Below are positions 1 through 8,655 of a stretch of 40,876 nucleotides of DNA, in pieces. The position numbers and the translations under genes are program-made. Where the stretch lies: contig PMYJ01000035.1 in assembly GCA_003170875.1 (NCBI GenBank), forward strand, positions 1-40,876, written 5' to 3'. The stretch is from Candidatus Dormiibacterota bacterium. GTDB lineage: Bacteria > Chloroflexota > Dormibacteria > Aeolococcales > Aeolococcaceae. The notes beneath the pieces were generated by a model. The model was not told the DNA's origin. It made no database searches and was given only the letters and a program-made list of their open reading frames with translations. How positions within the stretch are numbered: position 1 is the stretch's first letter; each line of letters opens with the position of its first letter.

Positions 1-17
1 ACTTCGTGACCGGAAGG

Positions 18-542
18 CTAGACGCTCACGCCTGGCTGCACCTCGGCAAGCAGCAGGGCAACCGCGTCGTCCACATGCTGTTCCACGGTGGGCGAGAGGC
101 CCTCGCCGTGACCCTCCTCGGCAAGGGCGATCAGCAGCAGGATGAGACGCGGCGGCAGCCGTTCGAGAGCGCGCCCCAGGGCCAGTGCTGCGGCCACCCC
201 GAGGCCGTGGCTGCTGGTGCCGGCCTCAAAGCCCGAGACCGCATCCGGCGCGCTGGTCACGTCGATCCGGGTGACCCCGGTCGCCGGGGAATGTGCCCAC
301 CGGACGGCGTCCACCACCACCGCGAGATCGGCCCCCGCCCAGGCGTCGAGCAGCGCGGTCGCCTCTCCGCCCAGGGTGCGCACCTCCACGTCGGGGGGCA
401 GCAGCGGCCGTGCGCGCTCGACCACCGCGATGCCGGCGCCGTCGTCACGGCGCATCTCGTTGCCGACGCCGATGACCACGACGCGTCGCCGCGCCGAGGG
501 CGCCACCGTCTGGACCGCCACCACCGTCGCCGCTGCGCTCAC
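18..542 (-). CDS. Hydrogenase maturation protease (peptidase M52 family)
   Basis: This endopeptidase would remove the C-terminal peptide of the [NiFe]-hydrogenase large subunit after nickel insertion. The family's N-terminal motif GVGNEMRRDDGAG is clear, followed by VVVDAVR and SSHGLGV; by comparison with HycI/HybD, the second acidic residue of DDG, the Asp of VVVDA and the His of SSHG are the expected nickel ligands. The first of these is Asp where HybD has Glu. It is the last gene of the hydrogenase operon, lying 46 bases after the large-subunit stop, which is its natural place. The start is uncertain: I used GTG at 542 (174 residues). GTG codons at 587 and 524 are alternatives, and about 20 residues precede the conserved core, more than usual. 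Family assignment is secure. Confidence 0.9.
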   Translation of the reverse strand: MSAAATVVAVQTVAPSARRRVVVIGVGNEMRRDDGAGIAVVERARPLLPPDVEVRTLGGEATALLDAWAGADLAVVVDAVRWAHSPATGVTRIDVTSAPDAVSGFEAGTSSHGLGVAAALALGRALERLPPRLILLLIALAEEGHGEGLSPTVEQHVDDAVALLLAEVQPGVSV

Positions 543-588
543 GCCCGGTCGCCCCGCTACGGGCGCGGCACCCGCCGGCCCGTCCACC

Positions 589-1884
589 TCATCGCCGCTC
601 GACGGTGAAGTCGAGGAAGTGGGTGGAGCAGGAGATGCAGGGGTCGTAGTTGCGGATCGACTGCTCGCAGAGGTGCTGCAGGTCATGGTCGTCCAGCTCC
701 AGGTTGGCGGTCACCAGCTTGCGCAGGTCGGCCTCGATCGCGTCCTGGTTCTGGGCGGTGGGGGGGACGATGTCGGCCTCCAGGATGGTCCCCTCGTCGT
801 CGATGCTGTAGCGGTGGTAGAGGATGCCGCGGGGCGCCTCGGTGGCGCCGTGGCCGACACCCGCTCGCGGCTCGACCGGGACCGCCGGCCGGTCGGGCTC
901 GGAGTACTCCTCGATGATCCTCACCGCCTCGTCGCAGGCGGCGACGGTTTCGACGGCCCGGACCACGATGCTGCGGAAGGGGTTGCGGCACTCCTTCCCG
1001 AGTCCCGCCTCCGTGGCCGCTTCACGTGCCACCGCGGGCAGCTGGTCGTAGTTGAGGGTGTAGCGCGCCAGCGGGCCCACCAGGTAGCGGCCGCGCTCGA
1101 TGATGTGGCCGTGGAGCGAGGTCGAATGGGGGACGTGCTCCTCGACGATGTGCTCCAGGAACTCAGCCACCTCGATGTCGAGACCGCGGTCGGAGACCAC
1201 CCGCCCCTGCGTGATCGCGTACTCGTCGGGATGGTGGAGCGCCACCAGCTCGTGGTCGACCTCGAGGTCGGGGAAGTCGAAGCCGGAGACCCAGCGCACC
1301 GTATCCAGGGCGGCGTCGCGCGCCCAGCGCAGCCTCTCTGCGAGCGGGCGCAGCTCCCGCTTGGTGGGCGCGCGGTAGAAGCCGCCGAGCCGGACGTTGA
1401 TGGGGTGGATCGCGCGGCCGCCGACGATCTCCATGATGTCGTTGCCGACCTTCTTGAGCTGGAGGGCCTTCTCGACGACGTCGCGATGGTCCTTGGCCAG
1501 CTCCAGGGCGCTGCCGGCGCCGAGGAAATCGGGAGCGTGCAGGAAGTAGATGTGGAGCACGTGGCTCTCGATCCACTCCCCGCAGTAGAGGAGGCGGCGC
1601 AGGGCGCGGAGCGGCTCGTCGAGGACGGCGCCGCACGCCTGCTCGATCGCCTGGCAGGAGCTCATCTGGTAGGCGACCGGGCAGATCCCGCAGATGCGAG
1701 CGGTGATGTCGGGGGGCTCAGTGTAGGCGCGGCCGCGCAGGAACGCCTCGAAGAAGCGGGGCGGCTCGTAGATGCGCAGGCGAACGTCGGTGACCTCGCC
1801 GTCGGTGACGACCACGTGCATGGCACCCTCGCCCTCGACCCGGGCGAGCCCCTCGACGGTGAGATCGCGAATCTTGTGAGTCAC
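589..1884 (-). CDS. hydA: Group 3b [NiFe]-hydrogenase large (alpha) subunit
   Basis: Catalytic subunit carrying the Ni-Fe(CN)2CO site of a cytoplasmic, bidirectional NADP-linked hydrogenase (sulfhydrogenase type). The two metal-binding motifs are intact: RICGIC near residue 63 (Cys65, Cys68) and DPCISCSTH near residue 414 (Cys416, Cys419, His422). Nine residues, FLDFTVERR, follow the final His and should be the peptide removed by the protease encoded downstream. The length of 431 residues fits group 3b. The start is GTG at 1884, which overlaps the small-subunit stop as GTGA, so the two are translationally coupled; a purine-rich GGGGGCAGG lies just upstream. Gene order hydB-G-D-A matches the Pyrococcus-type operon. 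No key residue is missing. Confidence 0.96.
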   Translation of the reverse strand: MTHKIRDLTVEGLARVEGEGAMHVVVTDGEVTDVRLRIYEPPRFFEAFLRGRAYTEPPDITARICGICPVAYQMSSCQAIEQACGAVLDEPLRALRRLLYCGEWIESHVLHIYFLHAPDFLGAGSALELAKDHRDVVEKALQLKKVGNDIMEIVGGRAIHPINVRLGGFYRAPTKRELRPLAERLRWARDAALDTVRWVSGFDFPDLEVDHELVALHHPDEYAITQGRVVSDRGLDIEVAEFLEHIVEEHVPHSTSLHGHIIERGRYLVGPLARYTLNYDQLPAVAREAATEAGLGKECRNPFRSIVVRAVETVAACDEAVRIIEEYSEPDRPAVPVEPRAGVGHGATEAPRGILYHRYSIDDEGTILEADIVPPTAQNQDAIEADLRKLVTANLELDDHDLQHLCEQSIRNYDPCISCSTHFLDFTVERR

Positions 1885-2675
1885 AGGCGTCCTGCCCCCT
1901 TCTCCTCGGCCCGGCTCGCCGCCTCGAAGGCGGGGGCGGTGGCGTTGAAGGTGCGGAAGAGCCGCATCACGGTGCCATCGTCCATTCCCCCGGAATGGAG
2001 GGCGGCGGAGAGCGAGGCCGCGTTGGGTGTCTCCATCGGCCCGAAGCAGCCGTAGCAGCCGCGCTCGAAGCTGGGGCAGATGGCGCCGCAGCCCGCCTGG
2101 GTGACCGGGCCGAGGCAGCCCGTGCCATGGGCGACCATCACGCAGACGTTGCCCCGGCGCTTGCACTCGAGGCAGACGCTGTGGGTGCGGATGTCGGGCT
2201 TGCGCTTGCGCAGGAATGCGCTGAGGACCTCCAGAAGCTGTCCCCGGTCCACTGGGCACCCGCGCAGCTCAAAGTCCACCGGAACGTGGGCGGAGATGGG
2301 GGTCGAGCTCTCGAGCGTCGAGAGGTACTCGGGGTGGGCGTAGACCACGGAGGCGAACTCATCCACCGCCGTGAAATTGCGCAGCGCCTGGATGCCGCCG
2401 GCGGTGGCGCAGGCGCCGATCGCGACCAGGTGTCGGGAGACCCGCCGGACCTCCTGGATCCGCTCCGCATCCTGGGGGGTCGTCACCGAGCCCTCCACCA
2501 GGGACACATCGTAGGGGCCCTCGACGACCGCCGACGATGCCTCCAGGAAGTGGGCGATCTCGACGGCGCCCGCGACGGCGAGCAGCTCGTCCTCGCAATC
2601 GAGCAGGGAGAGCTGGCAGCCGTCGCAGGAGGCGAACTTCCAGACCGCGAGCTTCGGGGTCGAGTGCACTGCCAC
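1881..2675 (-). CDS. hydD: Group 3b [NiFe]-hydrogenase small (delta) subunit
   Basis: Electron-transfer subunit that carries the iron-sulfur relay between the NiFe site and the diaphorase subunit. It is 264 residues from GTG at 2675. Visible ligands are CDGC (Cys17, Cys20) and GACATAGG for the proximal cluster, ELRGCPVD, and a Cys-rich C-terminal part ([35 protein letters not shown]) for the medial and distal clusters. There is no Tat signal, as expected for a cytoplasmic enzyme. The start GTG overlaps the hydG stop by one base (TAGTG) with a GGAGGGA ribosome-binding site about 7 bases upstream, which decides it over longer reading-frame extensions. The stop overlaps hydA. Confidence 0.95.
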   Translation of the reverse strand: MAVHSTPKLAVWKFASCDGCQLSLLDCEDELLAVAGAVEIAHFLEASSAVVEGPYDVSLVEGSVTTPQDAERIQEVRRVSRHLVAIGACATAGGIQALRNFTAVDEFASVVYAHPEYLSTLESSTPISAHVPVDFELRGCPVDRGQLLEVLSAFLRKRKPDIRTHSVCLECKRRGNVCVMVAHGTGCLGPVTQAGCGAICPSFERGCYGCFGPMETPNAASLSAALHSGGMDDGTVMRLFRTFNATAPAFEAASRAEEKGAGRL

Positions 2676-3526
2676 TAGAGCTCCCTCCGGGCAACCAGCG
2701 GGCCGACCCGCGACCAGGGGAAGACGGGTCCGTTGAGGCAGATCAGCACCGGCCCGAGCTGGCAGTGGCCGCAGCGGCCGACTCCGCACTGCACGTTCCG
2801 CTCCATCGAGACCCGCACCCGCTCGGCGGCGACGCCACGCCCGAGCACCTCGGCGGCGGTGAACCGCAGCATCACCTCGGGGCCGCAGATCATGACCGTG
2901 GTGACCTCGGGATCGATGGTGACGCGCTCGATGAGTGTGGGCACCACTCCCACCTCGCCCTTCCAGGCGGCGGTCGCGTAGTCGACCGTGGTGCGGACGG
3001 TGATCCGAGCGCTCGCCTGCCAGCTCGCCACCTCGCCGCGGAACACGATCTCCTCCGGAGAACGCGCCCCCACCAGGACGGTGACGCGTCGAAACCGGCG
3101 CCGGTTGTGGAGCAGCTCATGGACGACCGGCCGCAGCGGGGCCAGGCCGATGCCGCCGGCGATCACGATGACATCGCCCCCTGCGGCCGAGTCGACTCCC
3201 CAGTCCGTCCCGAAGGGGCCGCGGACCCCCACCATGGCACCGGCCTCAGCGGCGCAGAGCGCCTGACTCACCGCTCCCACCGCGCGCACGGTGTGCCGCA
3301 CCCGATGCCCCGCGTCGATGCCGCTGATCGAGATCGGCACCTCGCCCACACCGAACGCGTAGAGCATGTTGAACTGGCCCGGGGCCGGGGTGGCGATCGG
3401 CTGCTCCACCGGTTCGAGGCTGAGGGTGACGGTGTCCCCCGTCTCCTGGGCGCGTCCGACCACCCGGTAGGGAACCGGCACCATGGCGTCGGCGGCGCGA
3501 ACGTCAGCTGGGAGAGCCAGGACCAT
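2675..3526 (-). CDS. hydG: Group 3b hydrogenase gamma subunit, FAD/NAD(P)-binding diaphorase
   Basis: Ferredoxin-NADP reductase-fold subunit that exchanges electrons between the hydrogenase relay and NAD(P)H. Visible are the FAD-domain segment GEVPISIS, the dinucleotide-binding loop [11 protein letters not shown], a CGP motif ([11 protein letters not shown]), and a C-terminal [2Fe-2S] motif CGVGRCGHC with one more Cys further on (LICLNG). This is the HydG of sulfhydrogenases, unrelated to the radical-SAM HydG of [FeFe] enzymes. The start is unsure: ATG at 3526 overlaps the upstream gene by 23 bases, while ATG at 3484 would remove the overlap and give 269 residues; neither has a strong ribosome-binding site. 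It lies between the CNB-domain gene and hydD in one operon. Confidence 0.93.
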   Translation of the reverse strand: MVLALPADVRAADAMVPVPYRVVGRAQETGDTVTLSLEPVEQPIATPAPGQFNMLYAFGVGEVPISISGIDAGHRVRHTVRAVGAVSQALCAAEAGAMVGVRGPFGTDWGVDSAAGGDVIVIAGGIGLAPLRPVVHELLHNRRRFRRVTVLVGARSPEEIVFRGEVASWQASARITVRTTVDYATAAWKGEVGVVPTLIERVTIDPEVTTVMICGPEVMLRFTAAEVLGRGVAAERVRVSMERNVQCGVGRCGHCQLGPVLICLNGPVFPWSRVGPLVARREL

Positions 3527-3971
3527 AGATGTCGAGCATCCGCATGCGGACGGACTGGAGCCGGGCCAGCATGACCTTGGCAAAGCGCTGCACCAGCAGG
3601 TATCCGAGGTGCGCATCCGCGTCGCACTTGGTGCGCAGGCAGATACCGTCGAATGCCACGGCCGCCACGTCCTCGCGTGCTTCGGCGTCGAACTGCCATC
3701 GATAGGGCTCGAAGAGCCACGACCAGCCCAGCACGTCGCTGCCGTTGAGGGTGTCGATGATGACCCCGCCCCGGCCCGGCACATAGAAGCTCAGGGCGAC
3801 GCTGCCGCTGCGCAGGAGATAGAAGGTGTGCGCCGACTCACCCTGGGTGAGGATCCGGTCCCCGGCCGCGTAGTGGACGTTGCGGCCGCAGCCCGCGACG
3901 AAATCGAGGCTGGCCTGGTCCAGCCCCTGGAAGAAGGTCTGCTCGGCGATGAGATCGGCGATCGTCTTCAT
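3504..3971 (-). CDS. Cyclic-nucleotide-binding-domain protein without DNA-binding domain
   Basis: A 155-residue protein that is almost wholly a CRP-type cNMP-binding beta-roll (about residues 20-130: AAGDRILTQGESAHTFYLL, then GSDVLGWSWLFEPYRW). There is no helix-turn-helix, so it is not a CRP/FNR transcription factor. The phosphate-binding cassette is atypical: the usual R-(S/T)-A is not seen, so nucleotide binding is doubtful. It starts at ATG 3971 inside the hydB stop (ATGA overlap) and its end lies beside the hydG start, so it is co-translated with the hydrogenase subunits. Comparable small CNB proteins accompany other group 3b operons. A role in sensing a nucleotide or in tuning or assembling the hydrogenase is inference. 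Confidence 0.9.
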   Translation of the reverse strand: MKTIADLIAEQTFFQGLDQASLDFVAGCGRNVHYAAGDRILTQGESAHTFYLLRSGSVALSFYVPGRGGVIIDTLNGSDVLGWSWLFEPYRWQFDAEAREDVAAVAFDGICLRTKCDADAHLGYLLVQRFAKVMLARLQSVRMRMLDIYGPGSPS

Positions 3972-5128
3972 GGCGTTGCTCCGGCTGGGAGGCGGGTGAG
4001 CCCATCGGTGGCGCGGATTGCAGACACCTCTTCGGTGATGTCGATGCCCACGGGGCACCAGGCGATGCACCGCCCGCACCCGACGCATCCCGAGGTGCCG
4101 AACTGGTCGAACCAGGTCGCGAGCTTGTGGGTCATCCACTGCCGGTACCGCGACCGCGTGGTCCACCGCATCGAGCCGCCGTGGAGCTGGGAGTGGTCGA
4201 CGGCGAAGCAGGACGCCCAGGTCCGGTGCTGCTCGGCGTGGTCGGGGGAGAGACTCCCGGCTTCCCGGAAGTCGGCACAGAAGCAGGTTGGGCAGACCAT
4301 CGTACAGTTGGCGCAGGCGAGGCACCGGGCGGCGACGGTATCCCACCGGGGATGCTCGAGGTTGTGGAGCAGCACATCCTTGAGGCCGTCCGCCGGGAGC
4401 GCCCGGCCGATCGCCGCCGCCGCTCCCGACCACACCGCCGCCGCGGCCTCCCGGTCGGCGGGGGCCGCGTCGCGGGTGGCGAGCCGCGCGGCGACGGCGG
4501 CTCCTCTCTCGGAGCCGATCTCGACGAGGAAACGGCTGCCGGCGGCGTCCGGTATCTCGGTGAGCGCGAGGTCGTGGCCCGAGCCGACCCGGGGACCGCT
4601 CCCCATCGAGGGGCAGAAGCAGGTCGTTGCCGGGCTGGAGCAGTTGACCGCGATGAAGAGCGCCTCCCCCCGCCGGGCCGCATAGTCCCGATCGGGGTAG
4701 TTGGTCTGGACGAGCACACGGTCCTGGACGGCGATCGCGGCAAGCTCGCACGCGCGCACCCCGAGGAAGGCGTAGCGGGGCACCTCGGCCGGAGGAGCGA
4801 CCTCGACGCCGTCCCGGCTCACCTCCGCCTGCCAGGTGGTCGAGACGGGCGGGAAGAGGAACCGCTTCCAGGAGTCAGGGCCGACCGCGTAGCCGAAGAG
4901 CAGATCGTCGTCCCGCCGCCGCAGCCGGTAGCGGCCCGGCCCCTGGTCGTCCGCCCACCCGGCCGGCAGCTCTCCGATCTGGGTGATCTCGTCGTAGACG
5001 ACGGCCCCGTCCCGGACCGTGGGACCGATCACGCGGCGGCCGTCGGTGACCAGCACGTCGATCAGGGCCTGAAGTCCCGGGCGGTCCAGGACGACGGGAT
5101 GGTAGTCGGTGGGGGCCGCAGGCACCAT
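3968..5128 (-). CDS. hydB: Group 3b hydrogenase beta subunit, 4Fe-4S dicluster protein
   Basis: Iron-sulfur subunit of the sulfhydrogenase heterotetramer, 386 residues. Two C-terminal [4Fe-4S] motifs are plain: CLACANCTMVC (Cys269, 272, 275, 279, with further Cys at 282 and 284) and CVGCGRCIAWC (Cys348, 351, 354, 358). Further Cys lie at SCFAVDHSQLHGG and at the CSSPATTCFC segment. It is the first gene of the operon; 204 bases separate it from the divergent GH5 gene. The ATG at 5128 has only a weak GGAAG about 14 bases upstream. The family fit is strong over the whole length and there are no breaks. Confidence 0.94.
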   Translation of the reverse strand: MVPAAPTDYHPVVLDRPGLQALIDVLVTDGRRVIGPTVRDGAVVYDEITQIGELPAGWADDQGPGRYRLRRRDDDLLFGYAVGPDSWKRFLFPPVSTTWQAEVSRDGVEVAPPAEVPRYAFLGVRACELAAIAVQDRVLVQTNYPDRDYAARRGEALFIAVNCSSPATTCFCPSMGSGPRVGSGHDLALTEIPDAAGSRFLVEIGSERGAAVAARLATRDAAPADREAAAAVWSGAAAAIGRALPADGLKDVLLHNLEHPRWDTVAARCLACANCTMVCPTCFCADFREAGSLSPDHAEQHRTWASCFAVDHSQLHGGSMRWTTRSRYRQWMTHKLATWFDQFGTSGCVGCGRCIAWCPVGIDITEEVSAIRATDGLTRLPAGATP

Positions 5129-5187
5129 CGCCGTCAGTCAACGCTTCCGGCCGTGGATCGCCAGAGCCGTTGGACAGTAGATGGGAC

Positions 5188-5201
5188 GGGACGCACGTCC
5201 C
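5188..5201. promoter_or_regulatory. Inverted repeat upstream of the hydrogenase operon
   Basis: GGGACG-CA-CGTCCC, perfect 6-base arms, sits about 60 bases upstream of hydB in the divergent intergenic region shared with the GH5 gene. It could be an operator. No convincing -35/-10 pair is seen beside it, and short perfect repeats occur by chance in DNA this rich in G+C. Confidence 0.3.
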
Positions 5202-5332
5202 GGAATGGGCCGGGGCACACGGTCGGTTGGGACGGATGGTCCCCGTCAGGCGGGGAGGCGCGACTCGCCGCGGTCCGGTGACGTTTCGGTTGTGTCCGTT
5301 TCCGGGCCGTTCGCGCGGGGCAGACTGGCCGC

Positions 5333-6778
5333 ATGTGGAACCAGGCTCGTCGGGGGGCGGCGATCGCGGGGGGGACAGCCATCGTCGCCCTGTTTCTCCT
5401 CACGGTCGGGGGCGGAGGCTACGTGGCGCCCAGCACTGGCGGGCCTACGGCAAGGGTATCGGACAGCCCGCGCGTCCCGGCGGCGGGCGCGGGCGCGGCA
5501 ACCGGCGGAACGGTGTCCGCGACGCCCGGGTCGACGCTGCCGGCGTCTCCCGGCGCCACCTCGACCGCGGCGGCATCGGCGTCCGCGACCCCCACGCCGG
5601 GCAGCTCACGGCCCTCTGCGTCCGCGAGCTCCACGCCGAGCACCTCACGGCCCTCGACGTCCACGCCATCGCCCTCTGCCGCGCCGGCGCCGGCCACGCC
5701 AGCGCCGCGGAGCACCCTTCCGCCAACCCCATCAGCCGGTGCCCCCAGCGCCATCCACGTCTCCGGCAACCGTCTCGTCAACGCCGCCGGCCAGACCGTG
5801 ACCCTGCACGGTGTGGACATGAGTGGGACGGAGTCCGTCTGCGCCCAGAACTGGAGCACGGATCCGTTCGGGGGTCAGCCCGAGGACAGCGCAGCGACCT
5901 TCGCTGCGATGCGCTCCTGGAACATCAACGCGGTGCGCGTTCCCCTCAACGAGGATTGCTGGCTCGGGATCAATGGGGTCGAGATCGGCGGATCCGCCTA
6001 TCAGAGCGCGATCGTGCAACTGGTCAACGATCTCCAGGCCGCGGGCTTCTACGTGATCCTCGACCTCCACTGGAACGCTCCGGGGACTCAGATCGCGCTC
6101 TCCCAGAACCCCGCCCCGGACGAGGACCATTCGCCCGCCTTCTGGTCGGGCGTGGCGAGCACGTTTGGCGGCTACGGGAGCGTCCTTCTTGACCTCTACA
6201 ACGAGCCCTACTTCTACTGGACGACCTCGGGGGAGAACGAGTGGCAGTGCCTCTGGCAGGGCTGCACCCTCACCCAGTACGTCACCGGAGGATCCCCCTA
6301 CACGGTCACCACCAACTGGACGACCGCGGGGTTTGACCAGCTCACCACCGACATCCGGAATGCCGGCGCGTCCAACGTGATCATGGCCGGCTGCGTGGAC
6401 TGGGCCAATGACTGCTCCGACTGGGCCTCGTCCTTCGCACAGTGGGGCTCGGGCGATGCCAACACGGTGGTCTCGTGGCACAGCTACCCGGGGGAGAGCT
6501 GCGATACCCAGTCGTGCTGGAATTCGGTGATCGCCCCATTGGCGACGGAGCGGCCGGTGGTCATCGGTGAGACCGGGGACTCGTCAGCCGGTCCCGAGAC
6601 CTACCTGCCGACCTTCCTGCCCTGGGCGAGCGCGCACGGGCTGAGCTTCCTGGCCTGGACCTGGAATGCGTGGCAAGACTCCGACGACGTCCTGGTCAGC
6701 TCCATGACCGCGGGCACGCCGACCGCGGGCGAGGGCGTCTACTACCAGCAGTATCTCCTCGACCTCAGCCTCGGCTGA
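5333..6778 (+). CDS. Secreted or anchored GH5-family glycoside hydrolase (cellulase-like)
   Basis: A 481-residue extracellular glycosidase. Residues about 8-27 form a hydrophobic signal or anchor segment after a short basic N-terminus. Residues about 40-140 are a low-complexity Ser/Thr/Pro/Ala linker. The rest is a GH5-type TIM barrel: HGVDMSG and VRVPLNEDCWL early, the acid/base in LYNEP (Glu291), and the nucleophile in VIGETGD (Glu413). Closest in style to actinobacterial cellulase/endoglucanase A. No carbohydrate-binding module is visible, so the linker probably spaces the catalytic domain from membrane or wall. It is a single gene, divergent from the hydrogenase operon. Exact substrate (beta-1,4-glucan, mannan or other) cannot be told. 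Confidence 0.88.
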   Translation: MWNQARRGAAIAGGTAIVALFLLTVGGGGYVAPSTGGPTARVSDSPRVPAAGAGAATGGTVSATPGSTLPASPGATSTAAASASATPTPGSSRPSASASSTPSTSRPSTSTPSPSAAPAPATPAPRSTLPPTPSAGAPSAIHVSGNRLVNAAGQTVTLHGVDMSGTESVCAQNWSTDPFGGQPEDSAATFAAMRSWNINAVRVPLNEDCWLGINGVEIGGSAYQSAIVQLVNDLQAAGFYVILDLHWNAPGTQIALSQNPAPDEDHSPAFWSGVASTFGGYGSVLLDLYNEPYFYWTTSGENEWQCLWQGCTLTQYVTGGSPYTVTTNWTTAGFDQLTTDIRNAGASNVIMAGCVDWANDCSDWASSFAQWGSGDANTVVSWHSYPGESCDTQSCWNSVIAPLATERPVVIGETGDSSAGPETYLPTFLPWASAHGLSFLAWTWNAWQDSDDVLVSSMTAGTPTAGEGVYYQQYLLDLSLG

Positions 6779-6798
6779 GCTGCCTCGAGGCCGCCGCC

Positions 6799-7605
6799 TC
6801 AGGCGGTGAGGTCGCGACGCTCGTACAGGACCACTGACGCTCCGAGCAGGACGATCGGGCAGACGATCAGGAGCAGCATCCCGGACCAGGACACGCCGGT
6901 GGTGAGCGCCGCCGAGCCGGCGGTCCAGTGGAAGGGCGACACCGCGTTGGCGAAACCGGTCAGCCACGGCACCAGCGAGCCGACGATGCTGAGCGCGTAC
7001 ATCGCCACCGCCAGGGCGGCAGCACTGCCACCGCCGATCCCGACCGAGCCGGTCGCGGAGGCGACCAGGAACGCGAGCATCCCGAAGCCGACCCCCATCA
7101 GTGCCACCGCCAGCACGGTCAGGGTGAGGTTGCCCAGGCTGAGGGTGATGCCCTGCGAGGGGCCGACGACCACGATCGCCAGCCAGATGGCCGCGGCGAC
7201 GACCAAGAGGGGGGCTAGAGCGCCGCAGGCCTTCTCGACGGCCAGCCGAGTGCGCCGGACGGGGGTCGAGAGCAGGAGGTCGATGGTGCCGTTCTGCTCC
7301 TCTCCCGCCAGCGCGCGGCTTCCTGCGAGCACGCCCATGACCAGCAGCAGCACGGGCACGATGGCGCTGAAGAGCTCGGTGCCGAGGTAGCCGGGCGGTG
7401 AGAGGTAGCTGACGCCCGCCGGGATGAATGCAGTCCGGAATCCCTTCGGCAGGGTGTTGAGGAGCTGCTGCACGCCGGCGCCGCTGCTCTTGATGGAGGG
7501 GTAGAGGAAGACGTAGAGCGCCACCAGCAGCAGGGCCCCGACGCCACACCCGATCAGCGAGCGACGGTGATCGGCCAGCTCCCGGCGGAAGACGTCAAGA
7601 CGCAT
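6799..7605 (-). CDS. ABC-2 type transporter permease
   Basis: Integral membrane subunit of an exporter, 268 residues from ATG 7605 with about six hydrophobic segments (for example GCGVGALLLVALYVFLY, VPVLLLVMGVLAGS, VVVAAAIWLAIVVV in order). The stretch LAGEEQNGTIDLLLSTPVRR is the conserved cytoplasmic EExxGTxxxLLxxPxxR loop typical of this permease family. The start overlaps the end of the ATPase gene by 11 bases, so the two are translationally coupled. The exported substrate is unknown; relatives move drugs, lipids or antimicrobial compounds. Confidence 0.88.
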   Translation of the reverse strand: MRLDVFRRELADHRRSLIGCGVGALLLVALYVFLYPSIKSSGAGVQQLLNTLPKGFRTAFIPAGVSYLSPPGYLGTELFSAIVPVLLLVMGVLAGSRALAGEEQNGTIDLLLSTPVRRTRLAVEKACGALAPLLVVAAAIWLAIVVVGPSQGITLSLGNLTLTVLAVALMGVGFGMLAFLVASATGSVGIGGGSAAALAVAMYALSIVGSLVPWLTGFANAVSPFHWTAGSAALTTGVSWSGMLLLIVCPIVLLGASVVLYERRDLTA

Positions 7606-8605
7606 CGGCGACCTCCGCATCGTCGGCCTTGGCGGGGACGTTCTTCGCACCGGTGTTCACGGCAACGACGCTCCCCGCGTCGCCTGCCTGCGCGCCGCTC
7701 GCCGCGTCGGCACCCTCGGTCCGGTAGTAGTCGTGGAACACCTCGTCGAGGTCGACCTCGGCGCTGCGCAGGGCGTGCACCCGGTAGCGCGCTGCGGTCT
7801 TGACCACGGCGTCGAGGTCCCCGCCGGCCGTGATTGTCAGCGTCCGGTCACTCGCCGACACCTGCGAGACCCCGGGGATGGCCCGGAAGACGGCGGGATC
7901 GACCTGCTCGGAGAACTCGATGGAGAGCACGTGCCCACCCTGCTCGGAGAGCTCGTTGACATCCTGCACGGCGACCAGCCGGCCGCGGCGCAGGATGCCG
8001 GCGCGGTCGCAGAGGCGGGCCACCTCCGGGAGGTCGTGCGAGGAGACGAAGATGGTCGCCCCGCGGTCCCGCGCCTCACGGATCAGGTCGTGGACGTTCC
8101 GCTGCATCAGCGGATCGAGGGTCGCGGTCGGCTCGTCCAGGATGAGGATGGCAGGGTCGTGCATCAGCGCCTGGATGACGCCCACCTTCTGCTTCTGGCC
8201 GTGGGACATCGCCCCGCACCGCTGGCCGAGATCGCATTCCATCCGCCGGGCTAGCTCGTCAATCCGCTCGGCGGACACGCCGCCTCGCAAATGGCCAAGG
8301 TAGGTGAGGAGCTGGCGGGCGGTCAGGCGCGGGTAGAGGCGGAGGTCGCCGGGCAGGTAGCCGGTCCGCCGGCGCACCTCCACGCTGTCCGTGCCGCAGT
8401 CGAGGCCGAGAAGGGTGGCGCGGCCGCCGGTCGGCCGGATCAGGCCCAGCAGGCAGCGGATGGTCGTCGTCTTGCCGGCGCCGTTGCTCCCCAGGTAGCC
8501 GAAGATCTCCCCGGAGCGGATCTCGAGATCGACGCCGTCGAGGGCCCGCTTGGCGCCGTAGTCCTTGGTCAGCCCCTCAAAGACGATCGCGGGAGAGCTG
8601 ACCAT
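7595..8605 (-). CDS. ABC transporter ATP-binding protein
   Basis: Motor subunit of the exporter encoded with the permease, 336 residues. Walker A GSNGAGKTTT, Walker B AILILDEPT and switch SSHDL are intact. The signature motif is degenerate, MSHGQ where LSGGQ is usual, a variant known in this DrrA/CcmA-like subfamily. After the nucleotide-binding domain (about residues 1-220) comes an accessory C-terminal domain ending in an Ala/Asp-rich tail. Start ATG 8605; a long upstream extension of the same frame is not credible because it runs antiparallel to the iron-sulfur protein gene in a different frame. Substrate unknown. Confidence 0.9.
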   Translation of the reverse strand: MVSSPAIVFEGLTKDYGAKRALDGVDLEIRSGEIFGYLGSNGAGKTTTIRCLLGLIRPTGGRATLLGLDCGTDSVEVRRRTGYLPGDLRLYPRLTARQLLTYLGHLRGGVSAERIDELARRMECDLGQRCGAMSHGQKQKVGVIQALMHDPAILILDEPTATLDPLMQRNVHDLIREARDRGATIFVSSHDLPEVARLCDRAGILRRGRLVAVQDVNELSEQGGHVLSIEFSEQVDPAVFRAIPGVSQVSASDRTLTITAGGDLDAVVKTAARYRVHALRSAEVDLDEVFHDYYRTEGADAASGAQAGDAGSVVAVNTGAKNVPAKADDAEVADAS

Positions 8606-8655
8606 CGCCGGCAATCCTAGTGCCCCGGACCCCGGCCCGGCCGAGGAATAGGCCC

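Noticed and set aside
142-2055. Long plus-strand open frame of 637 codons
   Set aside because: It lies antisense to the hydrogenase protease and both catalytic subunit genes, which have intact motifs; long antisense frames are expected at this G+C content.
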